This document shows, in pieces, positions 10,236 to 17,600 of a stretch of 64,000 nt of DNA. Position 1 is the stretch's first letter, and the number at the start of each line of letters is the position of its first letter. The stretch is from Sporosarcina aquimarina (GTDB lineage: Bacteria > Bacillota > Bacilli > Bacillales_A > Planococcaceae): positions 62,001-126,000 of the forward strand of contig NZ_JACLBZ010000014.1 in the NCBI RefSeq assembly GCF_019748715.1. The letters run 5' to 3'. The notes under the pieces are model-generated. The model searched no databases and was not told where the DNA came from. It saw nothing but the letters and a program-made list of their open reading frames with translations. A program made the position numbers and the translations under genes.

Positions 10236-10505
10236 ATGAAAGCACTTGGAATTGTAAGGAAGATAGATCAGTTAGGCAGGATTGTTATTCCTATGGAAGT
10301 CGGAAGAACACAGAAATGGGAACACGGGACTTTGGTTGAAATGTTCGCGACAGACGATGGAATTACTATGAGGAAGTATCAAGAATCAGAGAAAGTGCAC
10401 CAAGTCATTGTAGGCTTAGAAGAGGCGAAACTAAAAGCTAAAGATGTTGATACCATTCAAAGTCTCCAAGCGGCTATGGAGTATTTAAATACAAAATTAC
10501 AATAA
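10236..10505 (+). CDS. AbrB/SpoVT-type transcriptional regulator
   Basis: 89 residues. The N-terminal ~45 residues are a swapped-hairpin AbrB domain (KALGIVRKIDQLGRIVIPMEV). The second half is a helical tail, shorter than full AbrB C-domains. Such proteins bind DNA as dimers or tetramers and often regulate phage, plasmid or transition-state genes. The usual IPKELR after the first strand is altered to IPMEVGR. The ribosome site is a plain AAAGGAAATGGGG. It stands alone in the island; its target is unknown. Confidence 0.85.
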   Translation: MKALGIVRKIDQLGRIVIPMEVGRTQKWEHGTLVEMFATDDGITMRKYQESEKVHQVIVGLEEAKLKAKDVDTIQSLQAAMEYLNTKLQ

Positions 10506-10663
10506 TAAATTTAATTTAATTTAATTTAATTTATCGGCTAGCTTACATTATAACTAAAATTATTGCTGGATGTAGAAATGATATTTGGAAGATACAAAAC
10601 TATATATTCTTACAGCCTGCAAATATTCGAGGTTGTAAGTAAGGATAGTTAGGAGTATTAAAA

Positions 10664-10700
10664 GTGCCTACAATAGACTAGTAAAGTCTACTGCAGGCAC
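10664..10700 (-). terminator. Hairpin terminator of the truncated minus-strand gene
   Basis: GTGCCTGCAGTAGACT pairs with the matching arm (G-U wobbles) around a 4-base loop and is followed on the minus strand by TTTT. Confidence 0.7.
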
Positions 10701-10705
10701 TGAGG

Positions 10706-10803
10706 TTAATTACCTTGTAATACTCCAGATCCAGTACATTGAGTACCTGTTGAACAAGACAAACCGATACTATAATAGCCAGGGCTGATGGAACCCGAAG
10801 TAG
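10706..10803 (-). pseudogene. C-terminal fragment rich in Ser, Thr, Gly and Cys
   Basis: A minus-strand frame without a start ends ISPGYYSIGLSCSTGTQ then CTGSGVLQGN and stop, just before a terminator. The upstream part is replaced at ~10804 by methyltransferase DNA. Two Cys within a Ser/Thr/Gly-rich tail recall exported or modified peptides, but no leader survives and I cannot name a family. Confidence 0.35.
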
Positions 10804-10804
10804 T

Positions 10805-11514
10805 TTGATATTCGAAACGTTAAAGATTATTGAAAGCATGGGTACATGGAAGCCGAGAGTGGTTATTGGGGAAAATGTGAAAAATGTCTTGTCGAAAAGA
10901 ATGAAGCTGGAATTTGATCGTTATTTATCAGATATGGAAAGATTGAGTTATACGAATAATTTCGATGTGCTTAATGCTCGAGACTTCGGGATTCCTCAAG
11001 CGAGGGAAAGAGTATTTGTCGTAAGCAGACTGTGTGGATCAGTTTTCAATTTCGCGAGACTTAAGAAAAAGCCAATGCAAGATATTTGGAGTTTCATCGA
11101 AGACAAAGCGGACGATCGGTACATTATCACTCAGCCAAACATGCTTAACAAAATAGGTGTTGATCCAACCCTTTTGGTGGCAGGCTCACTCTTATCAAAG
11201 AATATGCATGGACAATAACCACGAAGCAAATGCGTTGTCCGAACAGCGGCATTATACCAATCGGAAAAGAAAATTATCGGTTGCTGACAGAAAAGGAGTG
11301 CTGGCATTTGATGTGCTTTGATGATGAGGACTTTAATGCCGCTGAGAAAGAGCATCCACGCAGGCGCGACTTTCTTAATGGCACGCTTTATCACCAAGCA
11401 GGCAATAGCATTGTGGTGGATGTGTTGGAAGCGATATTCGATGTTCTATTAAGTTCTGAACAACCAAATGATTTTATTCAAGAAACACACGGACAGTTAA
11501 GGTGGATTTGTTAA
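10805..11514 (+). pseudogene. Phage-type DNA (cytosine-5) methyltransferase, truncated and frameshifted
   Basis: The first frame (10805-11218) starts in mid-gene and shows motif VI (GENVKNVL) and motif VIII (LNARDFGIPQARERVFVV). The second frame (11230-11514) carries the C-terminal LTEKECWHLMCFDDEDF and motif X (YHQAGNSIVVDVLEAIF). Translation in the second frame is continuous with the first across ~11195-11225 if one base is shifted. The N-terminal SAM-binding and PCQ catalytic motifs are absent, so it is inactive. Such enzymes usually protect phage DNA from host restriction. Confidence 0.88.
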
Positions 11515-11568
11515 GTGGGGTGAAAGCGATGCACGATATTTTTTATAGTATCCGCTCTAACCATTTCC

Positions 11569-11691
11569 ATGCTGTTTTACTGGATCGGTCGTAGCAACGG
11601 TTACATAGCAGGAGTAAATGCTGGCTATGATCACGGCTGGATAAATGGTAAGCGGGAAGGCGAAAGGCTTGGAAGGCGTAGGGAGTTTTGA
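11569..11691 (+). CDS. Small phage-type protein (possibly truncated)
   Basis: 40 codons from ATG 11569 (MLFYWIGRSNGYIAGV... ending GERLGRRREF). The same frame is open upstream and hydrophobic (IFFIVSALTIS), so the original probably began with a membrane segment whose start has been lost to a TGA at ~11520. The Gly/Tyr-rich middle and basic end are typical of short phage proteins. Expression is doubtful. Confidence 0.4.
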   Translation: MLFYWIGRSNGYIAGVNAGYDHGWINGKREGERLGRRREF

Positions 11692-11737
11692 TACACAATT
11701 GACAAAAGCTGCACAACAATGAGTTTTCACATTAAAA

Positions 11738-11776
11738 AATAGTCCCTTCTTAATTAGCTATTAAGAAGAGACTATT
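11738..11776 (-). terminator. Terminator of the acetyltransferase gene
   Basis: An almost perfect 16-bp stem (AATAGTC.CTTCTTAAT / ATTAAGAAG.GACTATT); on the minus strand T6 follows. Confidence 0.85.
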
Positions 11777-11825
11777 ACTTAATTTTATTCGTTTTTATTT
11801 AAAGAGAAGATTTAAAAAAGAAACG

Positions 11826-12482
11826 TTAGGGTTTAATTTCCTTTTTATAGAAGTCGTATAACTGGTTAATAGAAGAACCAGACAAGATATGGCTGGCCCG
11901 TTCAATTTTCTCACGTTCCCAATCGAACCAACGCATTTCCTTCAACTTTTCGATTTCTTTGTCTGTAAAGCGTTTCTTTATCTCTTTTGCAGGATTACCA
12001 CCTACTATCGTATATGGTGGGACATTTTTTGCAACGACCGATCCAGCCGCAACAATGGCACCTTCACCAATGGTCACACCAGGCATAATCATCGAATTCA
12101 TGCCAATCCAGGCATCATTTTCGATGATTGTATCGCCTTTAGGTTCGTAAGAAGTTTCAATTTGTTCCACAAACGGATACACGGTAATCCATTCGGGATG
12201 ATGATTGTTATTTCCGCCCATTAAAATAATTACACCACTTGCAATGCATACGTAATTTCCAATAATTAACTTATCTAAATGCCAACCATAGTCTTCGATA
12301 GGGTTAAATAACTTTCTTGATTTTTCGTCTCCCCATAAGTATCTAACGCACCCATCTTCAAAATCTTGATTATCGTAATAACCAGAATAGTAGGAGTACT
12401 CCCCTACTTCAATCATTGGATTGTTGACAATATCTTTTAAATACTTAATTTCAGACCAGTGGTTAAATCGATGTTTTTTCAT
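11826..12482 (-). CDS. CatB/Vat-type hexapeptide O-acetyltransferase
   Basis: 218 residues, the usual size of xenobiotic acetyltransferases that acetylate chloramphenicol or streptogramin A using acetyl-CoA as trimers. The left-handed beta-helix repeats are clear (LIIGNYVCIASGVII, TIIENDAWIGMNSMIMPGVTIGEGAIVAAGSVV). The active-site His loop (GGNNNHHPEWITVYPF) and the C-terminal AKEIKKRF are typical. The nearest impression is the CatB-related O-acetyltransferase group, many of which have unknown substrates, so antibiotic resistance is possible but not proven. The ATG follows GCGAGGAAAAAAA. A perfect inverted repeat lies in the presumed promoter. It is an accessory gene in the island. Confidence 0.85.
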   Translation of the reverse strand: MKKHRFNHWSEIKYLKDIVNNPMIEVGEYSYYSGYYDNQDFEDGCVRYLWGDEKSRKLFNPIEDYGWHLDKLIIGNYVCIASGVIILMGGNNNHHPEWITVYPFVEQIETSYEPKGDTIIENDAWIGMNSMIMPGVTIGEGAIVAAGSVVAKNVPPYTIVGGNPAKEIKKRFTDKEIEKLKEMRWFDWEREKIERASHILSGSSINQLYDFYKKEIKP

Positions 12483-12494
12483 TTTTTTTCCTCG

Positions 12495-12529
12495 CTTCTA
12501 AGTAGTATAAATCATTTTTTACTTAGAAG
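12495..12529. promoter_or_regulatory. Inverted repeat in front of the acetyltransferase gene
   Basis: CTTCTAAGTA and TACTTAGAAG form a perfect 10-bp inverted repeat with a 15-base gap, 13 bases upstream of the minus-strand ATG. A possible -10 (TATACT) overlaps one arm. It could be an operator or an attenuator hairpin; a -35 is not evident. Confidence 0.45.
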
Positions 12530-12677
12530 CTTAATGCCGTAGCAACATTCTTAAACCGTTTCAAACGACGAACCATCGCCCTCATCCTATTCCTAATTGA
12601 TGGGGGAATTGTAACAAATGAATCATCTTCTGTCAAATCTTACTGCAAAGTCGAAGGAAAAGCGCAAGAGGGGTCAG

Positions 12678-12896
12678 ATGAAACCGAAAATTCACAAAGG
12701 TCGCCCGATTATCCAGCCAGGAGAAACCTATGATATCGACGGCAAGCTAAACGAAGTCGTGACAGGAGTAGCAGGCAACGGCAAGGTTAGAGGTGACTCA
12801 ATATCGCTGTCGCAGCTGGTCTATATCTTGGAGGATGTTCAGACAGGCGAACGAATGCAGATAGGTGAGAAAGAGCTTCACGCTAAACTCTCATGA
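12678..12896 (+). CDS. Conserved small phage protein
   Basis: 72 residues from the ATG at 12678, preceded by AGAGGGG. An ATG 20 codons upstream is open but lacks a good ribosome site. The product (RPIIQPGETYDIDGKL, then LVYILEDVQTGERMQIG) looks like a compact beta-rich domain with no membrane segment. I do not know its function. The decayed second copy at 8723 shows it belongs to a repeated phage module. Confidence 0.65.
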   Translation: MKPKIHKGRPIIQPGETYDIDGKLNEVVTGVAGNGKVRGDSISLSQLVYILEDVQTGERMQIGEKELHAKLS

Positions 12897-13003
12897 CAAA
12901 CAGACCGCAAAGCGCGGTCTACACTCACCATTTGGTGTAATCACAGTTTCAGCGAGTGAGGCTGTAAATAAACATAGTAAATTTTGGACAACAGGTGAAG
13001 AGC

Positions 13004-13192
13004 ATGAGCAAAAATCCAATAGCAGAAATAACGAAGATATCGGACCAGCTACCGATCGTAGCGTTACAAGACATACACAAACGCATAGCGGATTGGTTAG
13101 CCGGCGGAGGCAAGCATGATGATCCGTATGTTTGGCGGCAGTTGAGATATGCGAAGAGTGTAGCAGAAAGGGTGAAAGTGAATGGTCGCTAA
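13004..13192 (+). CDS. Small phage protein, DUF6877-like
   Basis: 62 residues from ATG 13004, preceded by AGGTGAAG; a GTG three codons upstream is possible. The pattern KNPIAEITKIS..LP.VALQDIHKRIADWLAGGG is one I associate with small phage proteins of the DUF6877 group, function unknown. It overlaps the next frame by 11 bases, as in phage early operons. Confidence 0.65.
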   Translation: MSKNPIAEITKISDQLPIVALQDIHKRIADWLAGGGKHDDPYVWRQLRYAKSVAERVKVNGR

Positions 13193-13411
13193 ATATGAAC
13201 CGATCTATTTGCTATTTGAAGATGCCACAGTCAAGTGGCAGTGGTTAGAGAGTGAGTTGTTCCGCTTCCGGCAGATGTGGGTGATGGCGCTGATATTAGC
13301 GAATTGACAAAAGCGTTTAAGACTAATCGGCGTAGTATTGCACTTGTTGTGATGGAACAGGCGGAGCAGGGGTTTATTGAGCATCAGCGATTTGGGTTGT
13401 TTGGGAATTGA
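13182..13411 (+). pseudogene. Frameshifted phage gene
   Basis: The frame starts with ATG 13182 (MVAKYEPIYLLFEDATVKWQ) and stops at ~13305. A second frame continues the protein from ~13286 (DGADISELTKAFKTNRRS) to TGA 13409-13411. A single indel near 13278-13288 joins them into a ~76-residue protein with a probable helix-turn-helix (ELTKAFKTNRRSIALVVMEQ). No slippery heptamer is evident, so I read this as decay rather than programmed frameshifting. Confidence 0.65.
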
Positions 13412-13477
13412 AAAAGACGAGGATCCCTCCGCGGCATGGCTAACAACATTGTAATACACAAAGAGGTATCCTATGGG
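13411..13477 (+). repeat. Direct repeat copy 1 flanking the YetF-type gene
   Basis: About 67 bases matching 14267-14333 at most positions (shared AAAAAGAC.GGATC.CTCC, CATGGCT.AC, ATTGTAA.ACACAA.GAGG.ATCCT.TGGG). It ends in a start codon that here leads only to a dead 17-codon frame. Confidence 0.8.
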
Positions 13478-13550
13478 AAACACTCATGTTTTTAAATTTT
13501 ATGGCAACAATAATTTGAAATGTTGAAAGAGAAACGGAGTGGAAATATAA

Positions 13551-14249
13551 GTGGAATTTTTTTATGGTCAAGAAAATCTTACAAGTATTCAATGGATATT
13601 ACGTGCAATAGTTTCATTTTCCGTTTTACTTTTGGCAACCAAATTATTGGGACGCCGCTCAATTGCACAGTTAAGGCTTCTTGATTTTACTATAGCCTTA
13701 ATACTTGGAAATATACTTGCACACCCTTTATCAGACGAGCAGTTAGGATTAAAAGGTTCAATTATTACGACAGGGGTGCTAATTGCTCTTTACTTGCTAT
13801 GTGTATTTGTTTCTTTGAAGTCGAGAGGATTTGGAAAATGGTTAGAACCATCTCCTTTCCCTTTAATAGAAAATGGAGAAATTCTGTATAAAGAATTGGG
13901 TAAAGCAAGGATCACAATAGACCATTTATTATCAGAAGCTAGAAAAGCAAAAGTTGCAGAAATTAATCAAGTCGCCCTTGCAATGTGGGAACCTGATGGA
14001 ACCATTTCTTTTTTCTTATCGCCACAACTCCAGGCATTAACTCCGAAAGATATTCAATTAGTGAAAGATCCTTTTTCTATTTCAAAGACGATTATCAAAG
14101 AAGGGAAAATAGATCTCGCTGAATTAAGCCAGATAGGTAAAGACATTGCTTGGTTAGAACATAAAATGTCAATTTCTAATGTTAGTGAAAAAGATATTTT
14201 ATTGGCAACTATGGATAATCAAGAACAATTAAGATTTTATTTTTATTGA
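13551..14249 (+). CDS. YetF/YrbG-type DUF421 membrane protein
   Basis: 232 residues. Three membrane segments (~15-32, ~45-60, ~70-90) precede a cytoplasmic DUF421 domain. LLATKLLGRRSIAQL at the end of TM1 and DFTIALILGNILAHPLSD are the hallmark of the family, and the soluble part contains PLIENGEILYKELGKARIT. B. subtilis relatives (YetF, YdfR, YkjA) include spore-linked members; the biochemical role is unknown. The start is GTG 13551 after GGAGTGG. It lies between two copies of a direct repeat inside phage DNA, which suggests it was inserted as cargo. Confidence 0.88.
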   Translation: MEFFYGQENLTSIQWILRAIVSFSVLLLATKLLGRRSIAQLRLLDFTIALILGNILAHPLSDEQLGLKGSIITTGVLIALYLLCVFVSLKSRGFGKWLEPSPFPLIENGEILYKELGKARITIDHLLSEARKAKVAEINQVALAMWEPDGTISFFLSPQLQALTPKDIQLVKDPFSISKTIIKEGKIDLAELSQIGKDIAWLEHKMSISNVSEKDILLATMDNQEQLRFYFY

Positions 14250-14266
14250 TGAAGTTGTTTGTAAAT

Positions 14267-14333
14267 AAAAAAGACAGGATCTCTCCCGTCATGGCTGACG
14301 TTATTGTAACACACAAGGAGGGATCCTGTGGGT
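14267..14333 (+). repeat. Direct repeat copy 2 flanking the YetF-type gene
   Basis: Matches 13411-13477. This copy ends with a good ribosome site (AAGGAGG) and the GTG start of the intact phage gene at 14328, so it is probably the native leader and copy 1 a broken duplicate. Confidence 0.8.
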
Positions 14334-14546
14334 GTAATTCAAGAAGAAGTATACGTTAAGAGAGCAGGCAAGTTTGTAAAAGTGAAAAATGCGGCGCTGG
14401 TGAGTTTGGATAAAAACGCGGTTTATCGAGTGATAGATAAGTCTATAGATGAGACGGACAAGCAGGGAGAGGGATTTGGGAAGCAAATCTTCAACTGGCA
14501 GGATGATAAGCCGTTGTTTTATGAGGTTAGTTATACGAAGAGGTAG
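14328..14546 (+). CDS. Small phage protein
   Basis: 72 residues from GTG 14328, spaced 6 bases after AAGGAGG. It is beta-rich at the start (VYVKRAGKFVKVKNAALVSL), with a helical middle and no membrane segment. It resembles short hypothetical proteins of Bacillus prophages; the function is unknown. It heads a run of small genes (14559, 14666). Confidence 0.65.
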   Translation: MGVIQEEVYVKRAGKFVKVKNAALVSLDKNAVYRVIDKSIDETDKQGEGFGKQIFNWQDDKPLFYEVSYTKR

Positions 14547-14558
14547 GTGGGTGAATAG

Positions 14559-14669
14559 ATGAATGATACAGTTAACGCTATGAGTTATCGTGATGGGTTA
14601 CTTAGACGTTCAATTCTCAAGTTCCCTATTAAAAAAATTATACGTCAAGAAAATAAAATGGGGAAATGA
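14559..14669 (+). CDS. Very short phage-type protein
   Basis: 36 residues from ATG 14559, after AGGTGGGTG. The product is basic (SYRDGLLRRSILKFPIKK). Its stop overlaps the next start as ATGA, the usual coupling in phage operons, which favours it being real. Confidence 0.5.
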   Translation: MNDTVNAMSYRDGLLRRSILKFPIKKIIRQENKMGK

Positions 14670-14743
14670 TACAATATATAATTCAGGGTTATGGAAAGCA
14701 TCCACCAGTAATAGAATATATAGTCAAGCGCACAACTTGTTGA
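14666..14743 (+). CDS. Very short phage-type protein, coupled to the previous gene
   Basis: 25 residues (begins MIQYIIQGYGKHPPVIEYIV, ends KRTTC). It starts in an ATGA overlap with the gene at 14559. A longer frame through the same DNA (14590-14802) is probably only a shadow of these two. Confidence 0.4.
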   Translation: MIQYIIQGYGKHPPVIEYIVKRTTC

Positions 14744-14806
14744 AGAGTCACAAATATAAAGATGTTATCTTGAATCACAAAAACGATAGTAAGGTAGGAT
14801 AAGAAA

Positions 14807-15744
14807 ATGAAAACTCAACTGTCAAAATATATAAAAAACAGGCTCTTCAAAACAATTTATTTCTATTTTTGGTGAAAATAACAATCTGCCTCTTTTAGTG
14901 TATTTGCATGGTGGTCCAGGTGATGCTGCTTTACCACTGATCTATAAATATAACTCAGAACTTGGAAAAACGTTTAATGTTGTAGTTTGGGAACAAAGAG
15001 GGGCTGGGAAATCCTACTATACTTTTTCTAATGAGGAACAAATATCTAGTGAAACTTATATAGAAGACGTATACAGTTTAATTCATTATTTGTTAGAAAC
15101 GTTTAAACAAGAAAAAGTTTACCTTTTAGGGCACTCGTGGGGTAGTGTACTAGGCTTAATTTTTATTAAAAAATATCCTCATCTAGTATATAGTTATTTT
15201 GGATCTGGTCAAGTAGTTAACATGAAAAAAAGGGTTAAAGTGTCAATATGATTTTGTTCTGAAAGAAATTCAAGAACAAAATAAAAAAAAGCTTATTCAG
15301 CGATTGAAAAGTATTGACCTTTCATTAACTCAAAAAGATTGGTTAAACGATTTATTATTTATTACTAAATTAGTGGTACGATACAGACGTTCTTTATATG
15401 GTAAAAGCAATTATAACCAACTGGTAAGGGATTTCGTTTTTTCATCAAAGTACACATTTAAAGATTTAATTAATCGTGAAAAAGGGAGTCTACAATCAAT
15501 ACAATATTTGTGGCAAGAGCTCATGAAAATAGATTTTAGTGAATACAAGAGTTTCGATGTCCCTGTTACGTTTTTTGAGGGGCGTCATGATAGGCATGTT
15601 TCTTCCGCGTTAGTAGAGGATTACTATCACACAATAAAAACGACAAAAAAACTTATTTGGTTCGAAAATTCAAGTCATTTTCCCCAGTGGGAAGAATCAG
15701 TCAAGTTTAATGAGTCTTTGATAAGTGATATAAAGCAAAATTAG
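14807..15744 (+). pseudogene. Alpha/beta hydrolase (proline iminopeptidase-like) with two homopolymer frameshifts
   Basis: Read in three frames, the sequence gives one continuous ~311-residue alpha/beta hydrolase. The oxyanion motif LHGGPG (~14905) is followed by WEQRGAGKS, the nucleophile elbow GHSWGS (~15131), the acid region FEGRHDRHV, and the catalytic His in SSHFPQWE. Removing one A from the A6 tract at 14833-14838 and one A from the A7 tract at 15225-15231 restores a single frame from ATG 14807 (after AGGTAGGA) to TAG 15742-15744. Substrates may be N-terminal Pro peptides or esters. As given it encodes no complete enzyme; sequencing error or slipped-strand switching are alternatives. 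Confidence 0.88.
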
Positions 15745-15887
15745 TTTTACAAGCTATTGATTTCTTTGAAGTCTGTAATTTGCAATGCTTTAGACGGCAG
15801 TATATCAACGCTTTTCATATCTGGTTGGTACAAACGCAGGACTATGAAAGGATATGCATAACTAAATAAGTCTACTGGAACAACCAG

Positions 15888-15931
15888 GGACACTGAGGAA
15901 CGGCGTAACGCTGTTGTTTGGTGTCCTTTTT
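15888..15931 (+). terminator. Terminator-like hairpin
   Basis: GGACAC / GTGTCC with an inner AACGGCGTAACGCTGTT arm, followed by T5. It lies between the hydrolase remnant and the next phage genes. Confidence 0.65.
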
Positions 15932-16016
15932 ATTTGTTGCACAAGGGAAACTGCTCTCTGGGACTTTTTTACCCAAAAACGATAGTTTTGGCAACATTTA
16001 TGAAAGGAGTGGGGAA

Positions 16017-16193
16017 ATGAACAAAACTTTAAAAGAACAACTCATTGAAAAAGGACTCGTGCAGCTGGTCAAACAAGCGAAAGTGAAAAAGGATACTCGG
16101 ACAAGCAAGAAGAGAAACGAGCGGTTGAGCGAGCGGGATTGGAGGAAATTGATGGGTTCGAACATGCCGACGTATGGACGGAAAAAGGGCTGA
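16017..16193 (+). CDS. Small basic phage protein
   Basis: 58 residues from ATG 16017, preceded by GGAGTGGGG. A longer in-frame start (15918) would begin inside the terminator. The product is very basic (KTLKEQLIEKGLV then KVKKDTRTSKKRNERLSERDW), ending MPTYGRKKG. It resembles the short gene often found just before the late regulator in Bacillus prophages. The function is unknown. Confidence 0.65.
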   Translation: MNKTLKEQLIEKGLVQLVKQAKVKKDTRTSKKRNERLSERDWRKLMGSNMPTYGRKKG

Positions 16194-16226
16194 ACATTTA
16201 GACAACGATAGGATGGGGGATACAAC

Positions 16227-16682
16227 ATGCTGGATTGGGCGGATCTGCTGGATAGAAACAATCCGATTGAGATGGAGGATCTGAAGCATTTCAACTCTAT
16301 GATTAAATTCATGTCTTACTCTCTGGAATGGATGGAAACAGGACGTCAACCAGGGACTTATCGGGGAGCGGAAGAAAGTAATGTTTATCAAAAAAGATCC
16401 TACGAAAATATGGATTGGCTGCCTGATTTGGAAGCGCAACTACGTGAAGAAAATGACATAAACAAAAAGCATTTATTCATGACCAGGGAAGAAAAGATAA
16501 TACTCGCTGACATACTTTCCTCCTTTTCGTTGAGAGAGCGTCAGTGCTGCCTGTTGCACAAGGGGCAGAAGAAAAGCATGAGTGACATAGGAGAGGGTTT
16601 AGGTGTCAGTAAAAGCATGGTCCAACAGTCTATACGCCTTGCCAAAAAGAAGATTTCTGATCGTATTCAAAAAGATTCATGA
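16227..16682 (+). CDS. Phage late-gene regulator with sigma-70 region 4 domain
   Basis: 151 residues. The N-terminal half is helical and acidic; the C-terminal ~60 residues form a sigma region 4-like helix-turn-helix (LSSFSLRERQCCLLHKGQ, then MSDIGEGLGVSKSMVQQSIR, then AKKKISDRI). It corresponds to Xpf/positive-control-type phage proteins that switch on late genes. The start has no strong ribosome site (GGATGGGGG at a distance). The late genes it would control are gone from the window, so it is a leftover. Confidence 0.8.
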   Translation: MLDWADLLDRNNPIEMEDLKHFNSMIKFMSYSLEWMETGRQPGTYRGAEESNVYQKRSYENMDWLPDLEAQLREENDINKKHLFMTREEKIILADILSSFSLRERQCCLLHKGQKKSMSDIGEGLGVSKSMVQQSIRLAKKKISDRIQKDS

Positions 16683-16794
16683 TATATGCTATGATATACG
16701 AACTTGCTATACTTGAGGGGAACCATTAAAGGAGCCGTGATATTACCCCTTTCACGGGGATGTTTTACTTTTTTCCCGCACTGATATCAATTCT

Positions 16795-16899
16795 TTAGTA
16801 AATATCTTCACCCTCTTCAATGAATTTTGCTCGCTCATTATACAGTTCTAATTCTTCAGGTGTGAGTTCACGCAGCTTACTACCGTAGGTTGAACTTTT
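16795..16899 (-). pseudogene. C-terminal fragment of an unknown gene
   Basis: A minus-strand frame of 34 codons behind a TAG (ends KLRELTPEELELYNERAK then FIEEGEDIY) has no start. It looks like a natural charged helix from a small DNA-binding or regulatory protein. The rest of 16683-17056 shows a weak hairpin (CCGTGA / TCACGG at ~16735) and AT-rich DNA before the toxin gene. Confidence 0.35.
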
Positions 16900-17056
16900 C
16901 TAAACTGACTGAAGCAAATGGGTGTACTCATCTTCATTCTTCTTTTAAATCTGTCTAACTCTCCATCTTTTCTTTTTTACTTTTATTTATTTGTTTATTT
17001 ATTCTTTTATTATGCTTTGATTAACCTCGAATATAAAATATTGGAAGGGATTTAAA

Positions 17057-17587
17057 ATGATCAGAATAAGTAAAAAATATCTAAAACCTTTTGTGTTGTT
17101 GTTATCTTTCACACTATTTTTAAATATGATTTCTCCAAGTATAGCTTTAGCACAAACAACAGCTTCTGATCAAAAACCTATCGAAAATCTACAGTATGAC
17201 GAAAACGGATTTGAAGTACAACCTATGTTTTTAGGCTTAATTGCAAGAGTTGTTATTCAAGGTGGTTCAAGATTATTAAAAGTTTTTAGAGGCAACTCAT
17301 TAGTCACTACTCATAAACTTATTATTCATTCTGGAAAACAAGGTAAACACATAATAGGTCACAGTAATTTCATACCAGGAAGAAGTGTTTTAAGAGCTGA
17401 CGCTAATGCATTATTAAAATCATATGCTGGAAAAGGAAAAATGATTAATGAAAATAAAGAAAGAGTAGATTTAGGAAAATCAATTGGAGATTATTACAAT
17501 CCAACAACAAAGCATTACCATCCTACAAACCAAGGAATTATACATTACAGTAAAACAGGTGCTTATATAGTTCCAGCAGCGCCATAA
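17057..17587 (+). CDS. Secreted protein with C-terminal Ntox50-type (polymorphic toxin type 50) domain
   Basis: 176 residues. A clear Sec signal peptide (basic start, hydrophobic 12-30, ALA cleavage at ~32) is followed by a short linker, a hydrophobic stretch (FLGLIARVVIQGG, ~78-90), and a C-terminal domain from ~105. That domain has GKQGKHIIGHSNF, GRSVLRADANALL, GKGKMINENKERVDLGKSIG, IHYSKTGAYIVP. This matches the pattern I know for Ntox50, a predicted BECR-fold RNase used in contact-dependent or secreted toxins. There is no large trafficking region, so it would be a stand-alone secreted toxin. The ribosome site is GGAAGGG. The next ORF, in the immunity position, is broken. Toxicity is inference. 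Confidence 0.78.
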   Translation: MIRISKKYLKPFVLLLSFTLFLNMISPSIALAQTTASDQKPIENLQYDENGFEVQPMFLGLIARVVIQGGSRLLKVFRGNSLVTTHKLIIHSGKQGKHIIGHSNFIPGRSVLRADANALLKSYAGKGKMINENKERVDLGKSIGDYYNPTTKHYHPTNQGIIHYSKTGAYIVPAAP

Positions 17588-17600
17588 TAGACTAAGGAAA

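Noticed and set aside
10503..10534. TTTAA pentamer repeat as a replication or binding site
   Set aside because: Only about five units of a simple AT repeat, without further elements; most likely slippage.
10706..10803. Lantibiotic or other RiPP precursor
   Set aside because: No leader peptide, no start codon and no modification or transport gene nearby; the Cys/Ser/Thr pattern fits no lanthipeptide I know.
13182..13411. Programmed ribosomal frameshift
   Set aside because: No X XXY YYZ slippery heptamer or obvious downstream pseudoknot at the joint; neighbouring genes are decaying as well.
14590..14802. A 70-codon frame as a gene
   Set aside because: It overlaps two short coupled frames (14559 and 14666) that have a ribosome site and an ATGA junction; its own start has no ribosome site.
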